38,288 bases of DNA from a virus, in the IMG/VR virus record IMGVR_UViG_3300042478_000896, positions 1 through 38,288 of that record; one strand, 5' to 3'. Positions 7,564 through 14,441 of the stretch are shown here, piece by piece; within the stretch, counting starts at the first letter, position 1, and the number at the start of each line of letters is the position of its first letter. A model generated the notes under the pieces. The model had not been told where the DNA came from. It worked only from the letters and a program-made list of their open reading frames with translations, and made no database searches. The position numbers and the translations under genes are program-made.

Positions 7564-8802
7564 GTGGTCGACAACAACGAAAAATCTGAACAGTCTTCAC
7601 CGTATTTCAGCGATGGAAGTTGCGTGATTTACAACGGGGACTGCGCGGATGTTCTCATGTCGATTCCAGACAACTCGATCGATGCCGTAGTCACCGATCC
7701 GCCGTATGGCCTTTCGTTCATGGGGAAACGCTGGGATTACGACGTTCCGAGCGTTGACGTGTGGGTTCAGTGTTTGCGAGTTCTGAAGCCTGGCGGGCAT
7801 TTGCTCGCATTTGCTGGAACGCGGACACAGCACAGAATGGCAGTCAGAATCGAGGATGCCGGGTTCGAAATCCGAGACATGATTGCGTGGGTTTACGGGT
7901 CTGGTTTTCCGAAGTCTATGGATGTGTCAAAGGCGATCGACAAAGCGGCTGGAGCGGAAAGGAGCGTTGTCGGGGAAGGCACGAAGTTTGGTGCTGGAAG
8001 TATGCGAAACAGGTCGCGGGTCGAAAATGGTTACAGGCCAACTGAGATCAATCCAGATGGCGGCGCGTCGGCCATCACAGAACCGTCTACCGATGCAGCA
8101 AAGCAATGGGATGGATGGGGAACGGCATTGAAGCCAGCACTTGAGCCGATCACGATGGCACGAAAGCCGATTCCGGGGACCGTGGCAGACAACGTACAGA
8201 AGCATGGAACGGGGGCCTTGAATATCAAGGCGTCAAGAATTGATCCGGGAACTCAGGTTCCCGGTGGTGGCCTAAAAGGCGGTGCGTCCTCGCGAAACGA
8301 GGGATGGCAGCGTCCATCGCATGAGACCGGACTTGCTACGGAGTCACACAGTGCAGGCCGATGGCCAGCAAACCTGATCCACGACGGAAGCGAAGAGGTT
8401 GTCAGCCAGTTTCCTGAGACGACGAGCGGAGCAAACCCGACGCGGCGGTCATCAGCTAAATTCAAGAACGCTTACAGTGAGTTTGCCGGTCAGGAATCAT
8501 GTGAGCAACATCGTGGGGCTGACTCCGGGAATGCCTCACGGTTTTTCTATACGGCAAAGGCGGACAGTAGTGAGCGGCGAGGCTCAAAGCATCCGACCGT
8601 CAAGCCGCTGGATCTGATGCGGTATTTGGTTCGGCTTGTGTGTCCAATTGGGTCCATCGTTCTCGATCCGTTCATGGGGTCTGGAACAACGATTGAGGCG
8701 GCAAGGTTGGAGAATTGCAAGTCGATCGGGATCGAGCGGGAAACGCAGTATTGCAGCGATGCAATCAAGCGGATTCGGCAACAGGTTATGTTCGTAGGGT
8801 GA
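7564..8802 (+). CDS. DNA adenine (N6) methyltransferase, solitary, beta class
   Basis: About 412 residues from the GTG at 7564. The catalytic DPPY motif (IV) comes near residue 45, followed by strand motifs with LRVLKPGGHLLAFAG. HPTVKPL (motif X) and DPFMGSGTTIEAA (motif I) come at the C-terminus. Motif IV before I is the beta-class order, and DPPY favours N6-adenine. The long middle segment (about 120-310) is the likely target-recognition region. The frame is open from 7459, but the start is placed at 7564 because AGGAG lies 5 nt upstream and 7479-7563 contains the intergenic hairpin repeat seen elsewhere. With no restriction partner nearby, it probably protects phage DNA from host restriction or alters regulation. 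Confidence 0.85.
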   Translation: MVDNNEKSEQSSPYFSDGSCVIYNGDCADVLMSIPDNSIDAVVTDPPYGLSFMGKRWDYDVPSVDVWVQCLRVLKPGGHLLAFAGTRTQHRMAVRIEDAGFEIRDMIAWVYGSGFPKSMDVSKAIDKAAGAERSVVGEGTKFGAGSMRNRSRVENGYRPTEINPDGGASAITEPSTDAAKQWDGWGTALKPALEPITMARKPIPGTVADNVQKHGTGALNIKASRIDPGTQVPGGGLKGGASSRNEGWQRPSHETGLATESHSAGRWPANLIHDGSEEVVSQFPETTSGANPTRRSSAKFKNAYSEFAGQESCEQHRGADSGNASRFFYTAKADSSERRGSKHPTVKPLDLMRYLVRLVCPIGSIVLDPFMGSGTTIEAARLENCKSIGIERETQYCSDAIKRIRQQVMFVG

Positions 8803-8845
8803 GCAGCGGAACTTGTATTCGATAGTCTTTTGTGGAGCGATAATC

Positions 8846-9169
8846 ATGAGCAGTTGGTGCAATAATGAATACGAACATCGTCGCGATGCTCAAAGAGATT
8901 TTGAGCGAGGTCGAGTAAACCGAGACTGCTACGATCGGCACTCGTTTGACCGCTGCAAAGAGGTCTACACCAAGGAATACGACCGCTGTAAGCAAGATGA
9001 GGAACGTCGGCAGGAACAGCGACAATATCAGGAGGAACGGGAACAACGACGGATCGATCAATTGGCCGCAGAACGTCGCCAGCAGGACTTGGAATACGAG
9101 ATGCACCAAGCCGACCTCAGAGCACAGTGGGAAGAGGCTGAGCAGGCGGCTGAAGAAACTGGTATTTGA
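8846..9169 (+). CDS. Highly charged coiled-coil protein, unknown function
   Basis: A 107-residue protein dominated by Arg, Glu, Gln and Asp. The first 52 residues contain four Cys and many aromatic/His residues (WCNNEYEHRR, RDCYDRHSFDRC, YDRCKQ). Residues about 53-105 form one uninterrupted charged helix, likely a coiled coil. The start at 8846 follows GGAG; an in-frame codon at 8813 lacks such a site. I do not recognise a family. It could be a metal-binding N-terminus on a rod, or a mimic of nucleic-acid charge. It belongs to the run of tiny accessory genes with stop-proximal CGG motifs. Confidence 0.6.
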   Translation: MSSWCNNEYEHRRDAQRDFERGRVNRDCYDRHSFDRCKEVYTKEYDRCKQDEERRQEQRQYQEEREQRRIDQLAAERRQQDLEYEMHQADLRAQWEEAEQAAEETGI

Positions 9170-9202
9170 ACAGCGGAATTCCGTTCCGATAACAGGTGAA
9201 CC

Positions 9203-9391
9203 ATGACAGTCGAAGAAAGAAAAATGATGCGTTCAGACAGCCGCTGGAAAGCAGAATTGCTGAATCTGTACCGGTCAGCGGAGAGGCTTCGCGAGGAAAT
9301 TCCGGACCAAGCAAGCGTCGAATATCAAACTGGTATCATGATGGCCTGCGCGGCAATCTGGCATCGTGTTACGGGCGAGGCGTTGGTGTGA
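9203..9391 (+). CDS. Small hypothetical protein
   Basis: A 62-residue protein predicted to be mostly alpha-helical (two helices joined near residues 34-40), with a Cys and aromatics in the second helix. AGGTG precedes the ATG. The intergenic gap before it starts with ACAGCGG right at the upstream stop. No family recognised; it is a small accessory phage protein by context. Confidence 0.55.
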   Translation: MTVEERKMMRSDSRWKAELLNLYRSAERLREEIPDQASVEYQTGIMMACAAIWHRVTGEALV

Positions 9392-9429
9392 GCATCGGTT
9401 GAGCGTTCCGCTGTTGGTGGGAAAGAACA

Positions 9430-9654
9430 ATGGTTGAAGAGAAATTTGTCGTGATGCTTCGAATGGACGCGGAACGTCAGGTATGGCTTGGATACAACAC
9501 GTTCGGGAATCTCGGGACAACTGACTTCGGGTATGCGTTTCGGTATGACACGAGAACACAAGCCGTCAACGCATTGAAGAAAGCTCGAAGGCTAAAATCA
9601 TGGCCTGATGCTGTTGTCCGCAGCACTCTCGAACAGGTTGCTAAGTGTGAGTAA
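9430..9654 (+). CDS. Small hypothetical protein
   Basis: A 74-residue protein: two predicted strands (KFVVMLRMD and VWLGYN), a Gly/Thr/Phe-rich loop, then a basic helix (TQAVNALKKARRL) and a short terminal helix. The ATG follows GGGAAAG. I do not recognise it. It is flanked on both sides by copies of the short intergenic repeat. Confidence 0.55.
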   Translation: MVEEKFVVMLRMDAERQVWLGYNTFGNLGTTDFGYAFRYDTRTQAVNALKKARRLKSWPDAVVRSTLEQVAKCE

Positions 9655-9677
9655 ACGCGGTTCGTGGTTCCTCTGTT
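9654..9677 (+). repeat. Intergenic inverted repeat, degenerate copy
   Basis: AACGCGG (9654-9660) begins within the stop codon of the preceding gene and CCTCTGTT follows at 9670-9677 after 9 nt. The pairing is imperfect, but position and arm sequences match the other copies, notably the one at 15047-15071. Confidence 0.4.
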
Positions 9678-9706
9678 ACTTTCAAAATCTTTCCCGAATT
9701 GCGTAA

Positions 9707-9722
9707 TTGTGTCTAGACACAA
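9707..9722. promoter_or_regulatory. Perfect 16-bp palindrome, candidate operator
   Basis: TTGTGTCTAGACACAA is a perfect 16-bp palindrome in a 133-bp gap, 66 bp upstream of the next start codon. Two-fold symmetry of this length is typical of sites for dimeric repressors. Its half-site shares TGTGTC with the tandem TTGACACA copies at 10643-10660 when those are read on the other strand. Confidence 0.55.
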
Positions 9723-9787
9723 GTGCCGACGTAAGTAATACTGCACTCAGTCGAAGGCAACACAAAACACGAGCAAGGGAAAGAACG

Positions 9788-9967
9788 ATGAAACTTTCAA
9801 TCGGAACAACAGTTGAAGCCTGCGGAAAGAAGTTTGTTGTTGTTGCGTGTGGCAACGGTCGCTACACGGTTTCAATTAACGGCTCACGCTGGACGATGCC
9901 TTGCAGTGAAGCTCACGACGACATCAAGAGCGGAAAAGCAATAATCGTTTTAGGGGGTGCAAAATGA
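9788..9967 (+). CDS. Small beta-rich hypothetical protein
   Basis: A 59-residue protein. Four short predicted strands (KLSIGTTVEA, KFVVVACGN, RYTVSING, IIVLGG) suggest a small beta-barrel, with three Cys. The start at 9788 follows AAGGGAAAG; an in-frame codon at 9707 falls inside the palindrome and is not used. The stop overlaps the next gene's ATG (ATGA). Unknown function; the 16-bp palindrome upstream suggests repressor control. Confidence 0.55.
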   Translation: MKLSIGTTVEACGKKFVVVACGNGRYTVSINGSRWTMPCSEAHDDIKSGKAIIVLGGAK

Positions 9968-10416
9968 TCGAGGCTGACAATCACGTTGCTGATGCCTTGG
10001 CAAGGTTCCGCAACGTCCCGGAAAGCGACTGGATGACGCTGGATGTGGCGTTGAATATCGTTGCAGATAGACGCGGCAACGTGTATGAGTGGGACCATGA
10101 TTTAATGCACGCTGCGGAGATCATTGCAAAACATCTGTCCGACCATATTGACCGAGCCAAGAGCGACGGCAACGGCGTTGAGCGAACGCGGCTAAAGGTT
10201 AAGGGATGCCGCGTAAAAACACGAGACGACGGTCTACTGTCTGTCACGGGTCCGGGAGAGTTGCGAAACGACGCAATGGAAAAGGCTGTTGCTATTGGGT
10301 ACAGGCTTCTAAGTAGTGGTCCGGCACCGGCTCGCAATGGATTTCCTGAACTGAAAGCCGGTGCGTTTCAGTTTGTTTGTTTTCGGCCTGAAATAGTGGA
10401 AGGAAATCATAAGTGA
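9964..10416 (+). CDS. Hypothetical protein
   Basis: A 150-residue protein. The N-terminal half is helical (about 1-65, with a His-rich stretch WDHDLMHAAEIIAKHLSDHI), followed by a basic strand (RLKVKGCRVKT) and a C-terminal part with Pro-rich loops. The start overlaps the previous stop (ATGA) and follows AGGGGGTG. The stop overlaps the GTG start of the next gene, so three genes (9788-10592) are probably translationally coupled. No family recognised. Confidence 0.6.
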   Translation: MIEADNHVADALARFRNVPESDWMTLDVALNIVADRRGNVYEWDHDLMHAAEIIAKHLSDHIDRAKSDGNGVERTRLKVKGCRVKTRDDGLLSVTGPGELRNDAMEKAVAIGYRLLSSGPAPARNGFPELKAGAFQFVCFRPEIVEGNHK

Positions 10417-10592
10417 CTGACAAAACAAAAACAGGCCGTCCAGCCCCGCTCGGCCGAAAGGTTCCTGTCGGAATTCGGCTGACTCCAGATGTGTTGGAGT
10501 TCTGCAAACAGCATCCGGACGGGTTCACCGTCCTCGAAGATTCGGTGCGAAAGTCAAAGGCGTTTCGGGACTGGCTGAAGGCTCAAAAGTAA
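10413..10592 (+). CDS. Small RHH-like protein
   Basis: A 59-residue basic protein with GTG start at 10413, overlapping the previous stop, and AAGGA upstream. GRP near the N-terminus is followed by a strand VPVGIRLTP and a helix starting PDVLEFC, with a second helix near the C-terminus. That resembles the N-terminal half of RHH proteins (GRPP...VRLTPD patterns are common). It may bind the palindromes that flank this small operon (9707 and 10624-10660). Fold assignment is tentative. Confidence 0.5.
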   Translation: MTDKTKTGRPAPLGRKVPVGIRLTPDVLEFCKQHPDGFTVLEDSVRKSKAFRDWLKAQK

Positions 10593-10609
10593 CAGCGGTC
10601 TGGTACTCC

Positions 10610-10638
10610 GATCGGCGCTGGAAGTGTCAACGCCGATC
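10610..10638 (+). repeat. Hairpin after the RHH-like gene
   Basis: GATCGGCG (10610-10617) and CGCCGATC (10631-10638) are a perfect 8-bp inverted repeat with a 13-nt loop, shortly after the AACAGCGG that begins inside the preceding stop codon. There is no T-run, so it is a pause or mRNA-stability element or part of an operator rather than a clear terminator. Confidence 0.55.
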
Positions 10639-10660
10639 AAAATTGACACATTTTGACACA
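10624..10660. promoter_or_regulatory. Clustered GTGTCAA/TTGACAC sites, candidate operator
   Basis: GTGTCAA at 10624-10630 faces two direct copies of TTGACACA at 10643-10650 and 10653-10660, spaced exactly 10 bp, one helical turn. They lie 11 bp before a start codon. The TTGACA boxes have no matching -10 at 16-18 bp before the gene, so a protein-binding array is more likely than a promoter. Confidence 0.45.
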
Positions 10661-10670
10661 TGGGGAAATC

Positions 10671-10892
10671 ATGGGATTTCATGGATGCCCAATCGAACCG
10701 AGCGACTGGAGTGACGGGCCGGACTACAGCGAAGATGACCTGTGCCCCGACTGTGATAATGGTCGAGTCAATCGTGAGGCAATGACGATCGACGGGATTG
10801 ATTACCCTGCGATCGTCGACCAGAAGTGCGAAACCTGCGACGGTCAGGGGTTTCGTGAGCCATATGAGCCTGATTATCTGGACCTGTACTGA
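10671..10892 (+). CDS. Small zinc-finger-like protein (two CxxC knuckles)
   Basis: A 73-residue acidic protein. CPDCDNGRV (about 25-33) and CETCDGQGF (about 54-62) are two CxxC knuckles separated by about 29 residues, like a single DnaJ-type zinc-binding unit. The remainder is rich in Asp, Glu, Pro and Tyr. The ATG at 10671 follows GGGGAAA and the clustered TTGACACA sites. Small DnaJ-knuckle proteins are common in phages, but their role is unknown; a metal-bound protein-protein adapter is the most one can infer. Confidence 0.6.
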   Translation: MGFHGCPIEPSDWSDGPDYSEDDLCPDCDNGRVNREAMTIDGIDYPAIVDQKCETCDGQGFREPYEPDYLDLY

Positions 10893-10910
10893 GATGCGGA
10901 GAAAAGTACG

Positions 10911-11261
10911 ATGAAGGCACAGCCAATGAAAATCACTGCCGAGGGCTACTCGCCCTGTGAACCATCCGAGGCGACTCACGTCAGGCTGCACATGCCGGGA
11001 CCGTTGGAGAATCGAATAATTCCTGTCATGATCGGCGGCACCAGAGCCGGTACGCCGAACTGGACATGGAACGGGAGTGTGGACAGTCCGACGCTGAAGC
11101 CGAGCATTCTCACCAAAGGCGGCGGGCGGAAGTATCTGGAGTCAGGCGAGTATGTTGAGCACGTCTGCCATTCGTTCGTGAATGATGGGAAGGTGCAATT
11201 CCTCAGTGATTGCACACATGAGTTTGCCGGCCAGACACTGGACCTGCTCGAAGTGGATTGA
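10911..11261 (+). CDS. DUF6527-like conserved phage protein
   Basis: A 116-residue protein. WTWNGSVDSPTLKPSIL in the middle and CHSFVNDGKVQFLSDCTHEFAGQTLDL near the end reproduce the two conserved blocks of the DUF6527 group, including the His/Cys pairs (CH and CTH) that could bind a metal. That family is widespread in phages and has no known function. GGAG precedes the ATG at 10911; an in-frame ATG at 10926 is an alternative start. A perfect intergenic hairpin follows the stop. Confidence 0.65.
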   Translation: MKAQPMKITAEGYSPCEPSEATHVRLHMPGPLENRIIPVMIGGTRAGTPNWTWNGSVDSPTLKPSILTKGGGRKYLESGEYVEHVCHSFVNDGKVQFLSDCTHEFAGQTLDLLEVD

Positions 11262-11265
11262 ATTC

Positions 11266-11291
11266 AACAGAGGAGTGACGCTACCTCTGTT
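11266..11291 (+). repeat. Intergenic inverted repeat, perfect copy
   Basis: AACAGAGG (11266-11273) and CCTCTGTT (11284-11291) form a perfect 8-bp stem with a 10-nt loop, followed by CTTTCT, between two small genes. This is the cleanest member of the repeat family. Confidence 0.75.
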
Positions 11292-11308
11292 CTTTCTGGA
11301 GTGAAAAA

Positions 11309-11551
11309 ATGCAAGTCACGCGAAGTGTACCAGCCGAAAAGCTAGGTCAGTTTCATGAGATACTGTGTGCGACCGGCGGGCGGTATGTGCGGAACCCGCT
11401 TCGCTTCGGTGCGATGGTAGAGGTTTGTTTTGAGCCAGGTGATTATGACGAAATGCAAAAACGTTGGGATCGCGTAACGGTCGATGTAAAGGAGGTTCGC
11501 CGCGATCAGCTTTGGCGGCGAGTTTTCAGGCGGTTTGGTATATCTGTTTGA
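11309..11551 (+). CDS. Small hypothetical protein
   Basis: An 80-residue protein with a ferredoxin-like pattern of short strands and helices: VTRSVPAEKLGQFHEIL, MVEVCFEPGDYDEMQKRWDRVT, then a basic C-terminal helix (RRDQLWRRVFRRF). GGAG precedes the ATG. I do not recognise it. The gap after it contains two short hairpins (GCGTT/AACGC at 11570-11583 and ACCGG/CCGGT at 11592-11605). Confidence 0.55.
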   Translation: MQVTRSVPAEKLGQFHEILCATGGRYVRNPLRFGAMVEVCFEPGDYDEMQKRWDRVTVDVKEVRRDQLWRRVFRRFGISV

Positions 11552-11619
11552 GGATCGGAATAACTGTCCGCGTTTACTAACGCTTGCAATAACCGGGTTG
11601 CCGGTGAAAGGTTTTGATC

Positions 11620-11949
11620 ATGGAAAACGCATCGTCGGCAACTCCGGTTGATTGCATTGCTAGCCTGTGCTGCTATTCGTGGGAGAATGGAACGTTTGTG
11701 TTGCTGCGAACAAAGACGTGGCAGAAGTTGCGCAACGGATGGTTTAAGGCAGAGTTGACGGATGGAACCGAAGTGAGCCACATGGGAATGAGGAAATGGC
11801 GCAAGAATGCAGGTGATGCGTTGGAAGATCTCGTAAGGAGGGTTTGCTGGCGTGCGTGTAACAGAGACGGGAATAGAAAAGTTGAGGCAGATTCAGAGCA
11901 AAAAGCAAAGTTGATCGCACTTGGAAAACTGCTTGAATCATCAGGCTAA
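11620..11949 (+). CDS. Hypothetical protein
   Basis: A 109-residue protein. Four Cys and Trp-rich strands in the first half (CCYSW, KTWQKLRNGWFKAELTDGTEV) are followed by a basic helical second half with two Cys near residues 77-81. Unknown function. GAAAGG precedes the start, and ATG 11620 is preferred over the TTG two codons earlier. The stop TAA overlaps an AACAGCGG repeat arm. Confidence 0.55.
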   Translation: MENASSATPVDCIASLCCYSWENGTFVLLRTKTWQKLRNGWFKAELTDGTEVSHMGMRKWRKNAGDALEDLVRRVCWRACNRDGNRKVEADSEQKAKLIALGKLLESSG

Positions 11950-11973
11950 CAGCGGACTAACCATAGCTCTGTT
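11948..11973 (+). repeat. Intergenic inverted repeat, copy at stop codon
   Basis: AACAGCGG (11948-11955) starts inside the stop codon and GCTCTGTT (11966-11973) follows after 10 nt, so the outer AACAG/CTGTT arms pair. It is placed just upstream of the promoter for the lysis-like cluster. Confidence 0.55.
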
Positions 11974-11982
11974 CAAATTGCA

Positions 11983-12011
11983 TTGACATTTGGCCGCGTT
12001 CCTGGCATGAT
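11983..12011 (+). promoter_or_regulatory. Sigma70-type promoter for the lysis-like cluster
   Basis: TTGACA (11983-11988), 17 bp, then CATGAT (12006-12011). It precedes an 80-base leader containing a 6-bp hairpin (CGCGCA 12050-12055 with TGCGCG 12063-12068) and the first gene of the 12-15 kb cluster. Confidence 0.6.
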
Positions 12012-12093
12012 GTCTCTACCGCTGGTGTTATGACGACTCTTGACTGTTCCGCGCACAGGTTTTGCGCGTTCGCAGCGTCATGGAGCGTCGTAA

Positions 12094-12297
12094 ATGTCAG
12101 CGAATACTAAAGCTTGGTGGCAGTCCAAAACAATTTGGATTAACGCAATCACCGCTGCGACCGCGACGCTGACCGTGCTCGGTGGTCAGCAAATTGTCAC
12201 AGATCACCCTGCAATCGCTGCCGGTCTTGTGGCTGCTCTGGGCGGGCTAAACATCGCCCTGCGAATCATCACCGTGCTGCCGATCGGCGGTGAGTGA
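12094..12297 (+). CDS. Small holin-like membrane protein
   Basis: A 67-residue protein with two probable membrane helices: about residues 14-31 (IWINAITAATATLTVLGG) and 39-62 (PAIAAGLVAALGGLNIALRIITV). A Lys/Trp-rich N-terminus (KAWWQSKTIW) comes first. Small two-helix proteins of this look are often found beside phage lysis genes. Here a papain-family peptidase lies two genes downstream, so a holin or antiholin role is plausible but unproven. GGAG precedes the ATG; the stop overlaps the next start. Confidence 0.6.
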   Translation: MSANTKAWWQSKTIWINAITAATATLTVLGGQQIVTDHPAIAAGLVAALGGLNIALRIITVLPIGGE

Positions 12298-12746
12298 TGG
12301 CCAAAAAAGCCCCCGCAAAGAAGGCACCAGCAAAGCGAAAGCCAGCGGCCAAGAAAGCCCCTGCCATCGCTGTCGCGCCATCGAAGTCAATCGCGTGGCG
12401 GCCTTGGCTAGTCAGTGGGGCCAAGGCTGTCGCGTTGATTGTTTGTGGTGCAGTGGCTGGCGTTTATGCGGCGGGCGGCATTCCAATTGGGCCGGGGCCA
12501 GTTGTCTACACAGACTCGCTCGCACAATCGCACACAAACGATCGAGCCAGTCAGATCCGCATTCTCCGCGAGTATGCTGGCAAGACCTTCTCCGGCGATG
12601 CAGATGCCCAAAAATGGCTGAACGAGCAGAGAATTGCGGCTCGGCCTACAGATTGGATTCCCTACACCGACGAGCTGGGCTTTGCGGCTGATGCTGGTGT
12701 TGATGCGGTCAAGGCGTTTGCCGATAAGCTGGAGGGCAAGCGATGA
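12297..12746 (+). CDS. Lys/Ala/Pro-rich membrane-anchored protein
   Basis: A 149-residue protein. Residues 1-30 are almost only Lys, Ala and Pro (AKKAPAKK repeats), like histone-tail or cell-wall-binding linkers. One membrane helix follows at about 40-62 (AVALIVCGAVAGVYAAGGI), then a helical domain of about 85 residues on the other side. The start is ATG at 12297, overlapping the previous stop; a GTG codon earlier is possible. With a basic inner tail and an external domain it could be a spanin- or holin-like partner in lysis. No family recognised. Confidence 0.55.
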   Translation: MAKKAPAKKAPAKRKPAAKKAPAIAVAPSKSIAWRPWLVSGAKAVALIVCGAVAGVYAAGGIPIGPGPVVYTDSLAQSHTNDRASQIRILREYAGKTFSGDADAQKWLNEQRIAARPTDWIPYTDELGFAADAGVDAVKAFADKLEGKR

Positions 12747-13567
12747 GCGGACACATCGGCGGCTGGTTGCACGACGAAGAAGACAAAGACTTTCTCGACG
12801 CATTGCCGGATGAGACAGCGGTTCTCGCCATGCGTGGCACATACAACGAAGTCAGGATTGACCCGCGCAAGGTCATGAAGATTGAGAATCAAGGCTCGGT
12901 CGGATCATGTCAGGGGCACGACCTCTCCTCCTGCGTCGAACTTTGTTACTACATTGCAACCAGCGATGTGGCACGACAGCTCAGCAGGGCTTATGCCTAC
13001 TACGAAACGCAACGAATTGACGGCATCAACGGCGATCGCGGCAGCACGATCAGCGGCGGGATCAAGCTGGCAACGACCAAGGGAATCCCCCGGGAAGAGC
13101 TGTGGAAGTATTCAGGCAGGTACGACAACCGCAGGCCGACGAATTGGGCCGAAATCGAATCAGATGCTGCTCAACATAAGATCGGCCAGTCGTATCGAAT
13201 GACCTCCTACGATGGGGTCAGGACGTTCCTCGGCAGCGGTCAGGGCGGCATCAGCATCGGCATTTCATGGAGCGGTGAGGTTGATCGCCCGATTGTAAAC
13301 TCATTCTCTGGAACTGGTGGCGGCGGTCATGCGATCGCGTTGCTGGCGTTATCTGAGCGGCTGGATACAGCAGGCAAGCCCTATGTGTGGATGCTCAACA
13401 GTTGGGGTGCAGGCTGGGGCAACAAAGGCTGGGCGGAGTGGTCCGCAAACGCAGTCGAGCAAATGTTGCGGCACAGATACACGGCCTGCTTTGGGCTGTC
13501 TGACATGCCAAACGTTAAGCCGCGAGAATTCAGCCTGGACGAATGGCAGAAAGGATTGCGAGTATGA
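12743..13567 (+). CDS. Papain-family (C1-like) cysteine peptidase
   Basis: A 274-residue protein with the full papain active-site set: Gln50 and Cys56 in NQGSVGSCQGH, His196 in GGGGHAIALLAL and Asn219 in LNSWGAGWG. There is no signal peptide and no propeptide; the conserved catalytic domain begins around residue 45. It lies within a cluster of small membrane proteins where a phage endolysin would be expected, and no muramidase, amidase or transglycosylase is visible anywhere in the window. It may degrade a proteinaceous or peptide-crosslinked envelope, or process virion proteins. The peptidase assignment is firm; the lysis role is inference. The start overlaps the previous stop (ATGA). Confidence 0.85.
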   Translation: MSGHIGGWLHDEEDKDFLDALPDETAVLAMRGTYNEVRIDPRKVMKIENQGSVGSCQGHDLSSCVELCYYIATSDVARQLSRAYAYYETQRIDGINGDRGSTISGGIKLATTKGIPREELWKYSGRYDNRRPTNWAEIESDAAQHKIGQSYRMTSYDGVRTFLGSGQGGISIGISWSGEVDRPIVNSFSGTGGGGHAIALLALSERLDTAGKPYVWMLNSWGAGWGNKGWAEWSANAVEQMLRHRYTACFGLSDMPNVKPREFSLDEWQKGLRV

Positions 13568-14172
13568 AAAATCTGATCTGGTTCGTGCTGTGTTTTATTG
13601 GATGCTCCGAAGCTGCGACCGAGCTGACCACATGGCAGAAATCGATGCGCGATGGCAGCGTTGAGGCTGTCGAAGTTGCGAAGGCTGTCGAAGAAAAAAC
13701 CGATGCTGCTGTGGTCATTCTGAAAGAAAACACGGCAGCATTGGAACGGATAGAAACAAAACTGGAAGCGTCCTTGTCAGTTCCGGAGCCTAACGGTGAG
13801 GAGGTGATCAAGTCTGCCCCTGAGTCCCCGGCAAAAGCGAACGACACCCCAAATCCTCTCAAGGTCGCTACGCCGGGGACTTCTTCTCGTGTTGCATCGG
13901 ACGGGACTCGTCTCAAATGGGATGTGCAGGGCAACTGGAATCCCACAATCCTTGAGACATCAGCACATCTGACAAGCGATCACGGCATTAACACGAATGG
14001 CATGACTCACCAAGAGATGGCCGACATCCATGCGTCAATTCACGATGGCAAACAGATTCCAGTTTCAGCAGTCAGGGTTAAAAATGCGGGTGCGGTTTCG
14101 AATTGCCCTGGCGGAGTCTGCCCAACAAACACTAGACAGCGGCGTGGATTGTTCGGAGGCTTGTTTCGATGA
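13564..14172 (+). CDS. Secreted or lipoprotein-like protein of the lysis region
   Basis: A 202-residue protein with a clear export signal (MKNLIWFVLCFIGCSEA). FIGC could act as a lipobox, so Cys14 may be lipid-modified. Residues about 25-75 form a helix or coiled coil (VEVAKAVEEKTDAAVVILKENTAALERIETKLEA is heptad-like), 80-110 are Pro/Ser-rich, and the end carries CPGGVCP and a basic Gly/Phe tail. Signal, coiled coil and Pro linker recall outer-membrane spanin subunits. The start overlaps the peptidase stop. Spanin function is a guess from architecture. Confidence 0.6.
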   Translation: MKNLIWFVLCFIGCSEAATELTTWQKSMRDGSVEAVEVAKAVEEKTDAAVVILKENTAALERIETKLEASLSVPEPNGEEVIKSAPESPAKANDTPNPLKVATPGTSSRVASDGTRLKWDVQGNWNPTILETSAHLTSDHGINTNGMTHQEMADIHASIHDGKQIPVSAVRVKNAGAVSNCPGGVCPTNTRQRRGLFGGLFR

Positions 14173-14441
14173 GCTTCATTAAGCCGGTCGACTTGAGGCA
14201 TCTAAACATCCGCGAGGCAATCCAAGCGGTAATCAGCGGACGTATCGAGCGAATTGAATGGTCAGAGACGGTCAATTTGAGGCTGAAGCATGATGGCGAA
14301 CAGGCAGTGTTGACAGTGACAGATGGGACGGTTGAGATTGATATTCCGGGGCCGATAAGTCCGGATGTGTTGCGTGTGACAGCTTACGAGGATCATGCTC
14401 TGGTGGATCTGAGGTTGAGCCAGGTGAGGATCAATTACTGA
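14169..14441 (+). CDS. Small beta-rich hypothetical protein
   Basis: A 90-residue protein with a short helix (REAIQAVISG) and then repeated beta strands (VNLRLKHDG, AVLTVTDGTVEIDIPG, VLRVTAYEDHALVDLRLSQVRI). No membrane segment or motif is visible. It starts at an ATGA overlap and ends at a TGATG overlap, so it is translationally coupled within the 12743-15047 cluster. Function unknown. Confidence 0.55.
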   Translation: MSFIKPVDLRHLNIREAIQAVISGRIERIEWSETVNLRLKHDGEQAVLTVTDGTVEIDIPGPISPDVLRVTAYEDHALVDLRLSQVRINY

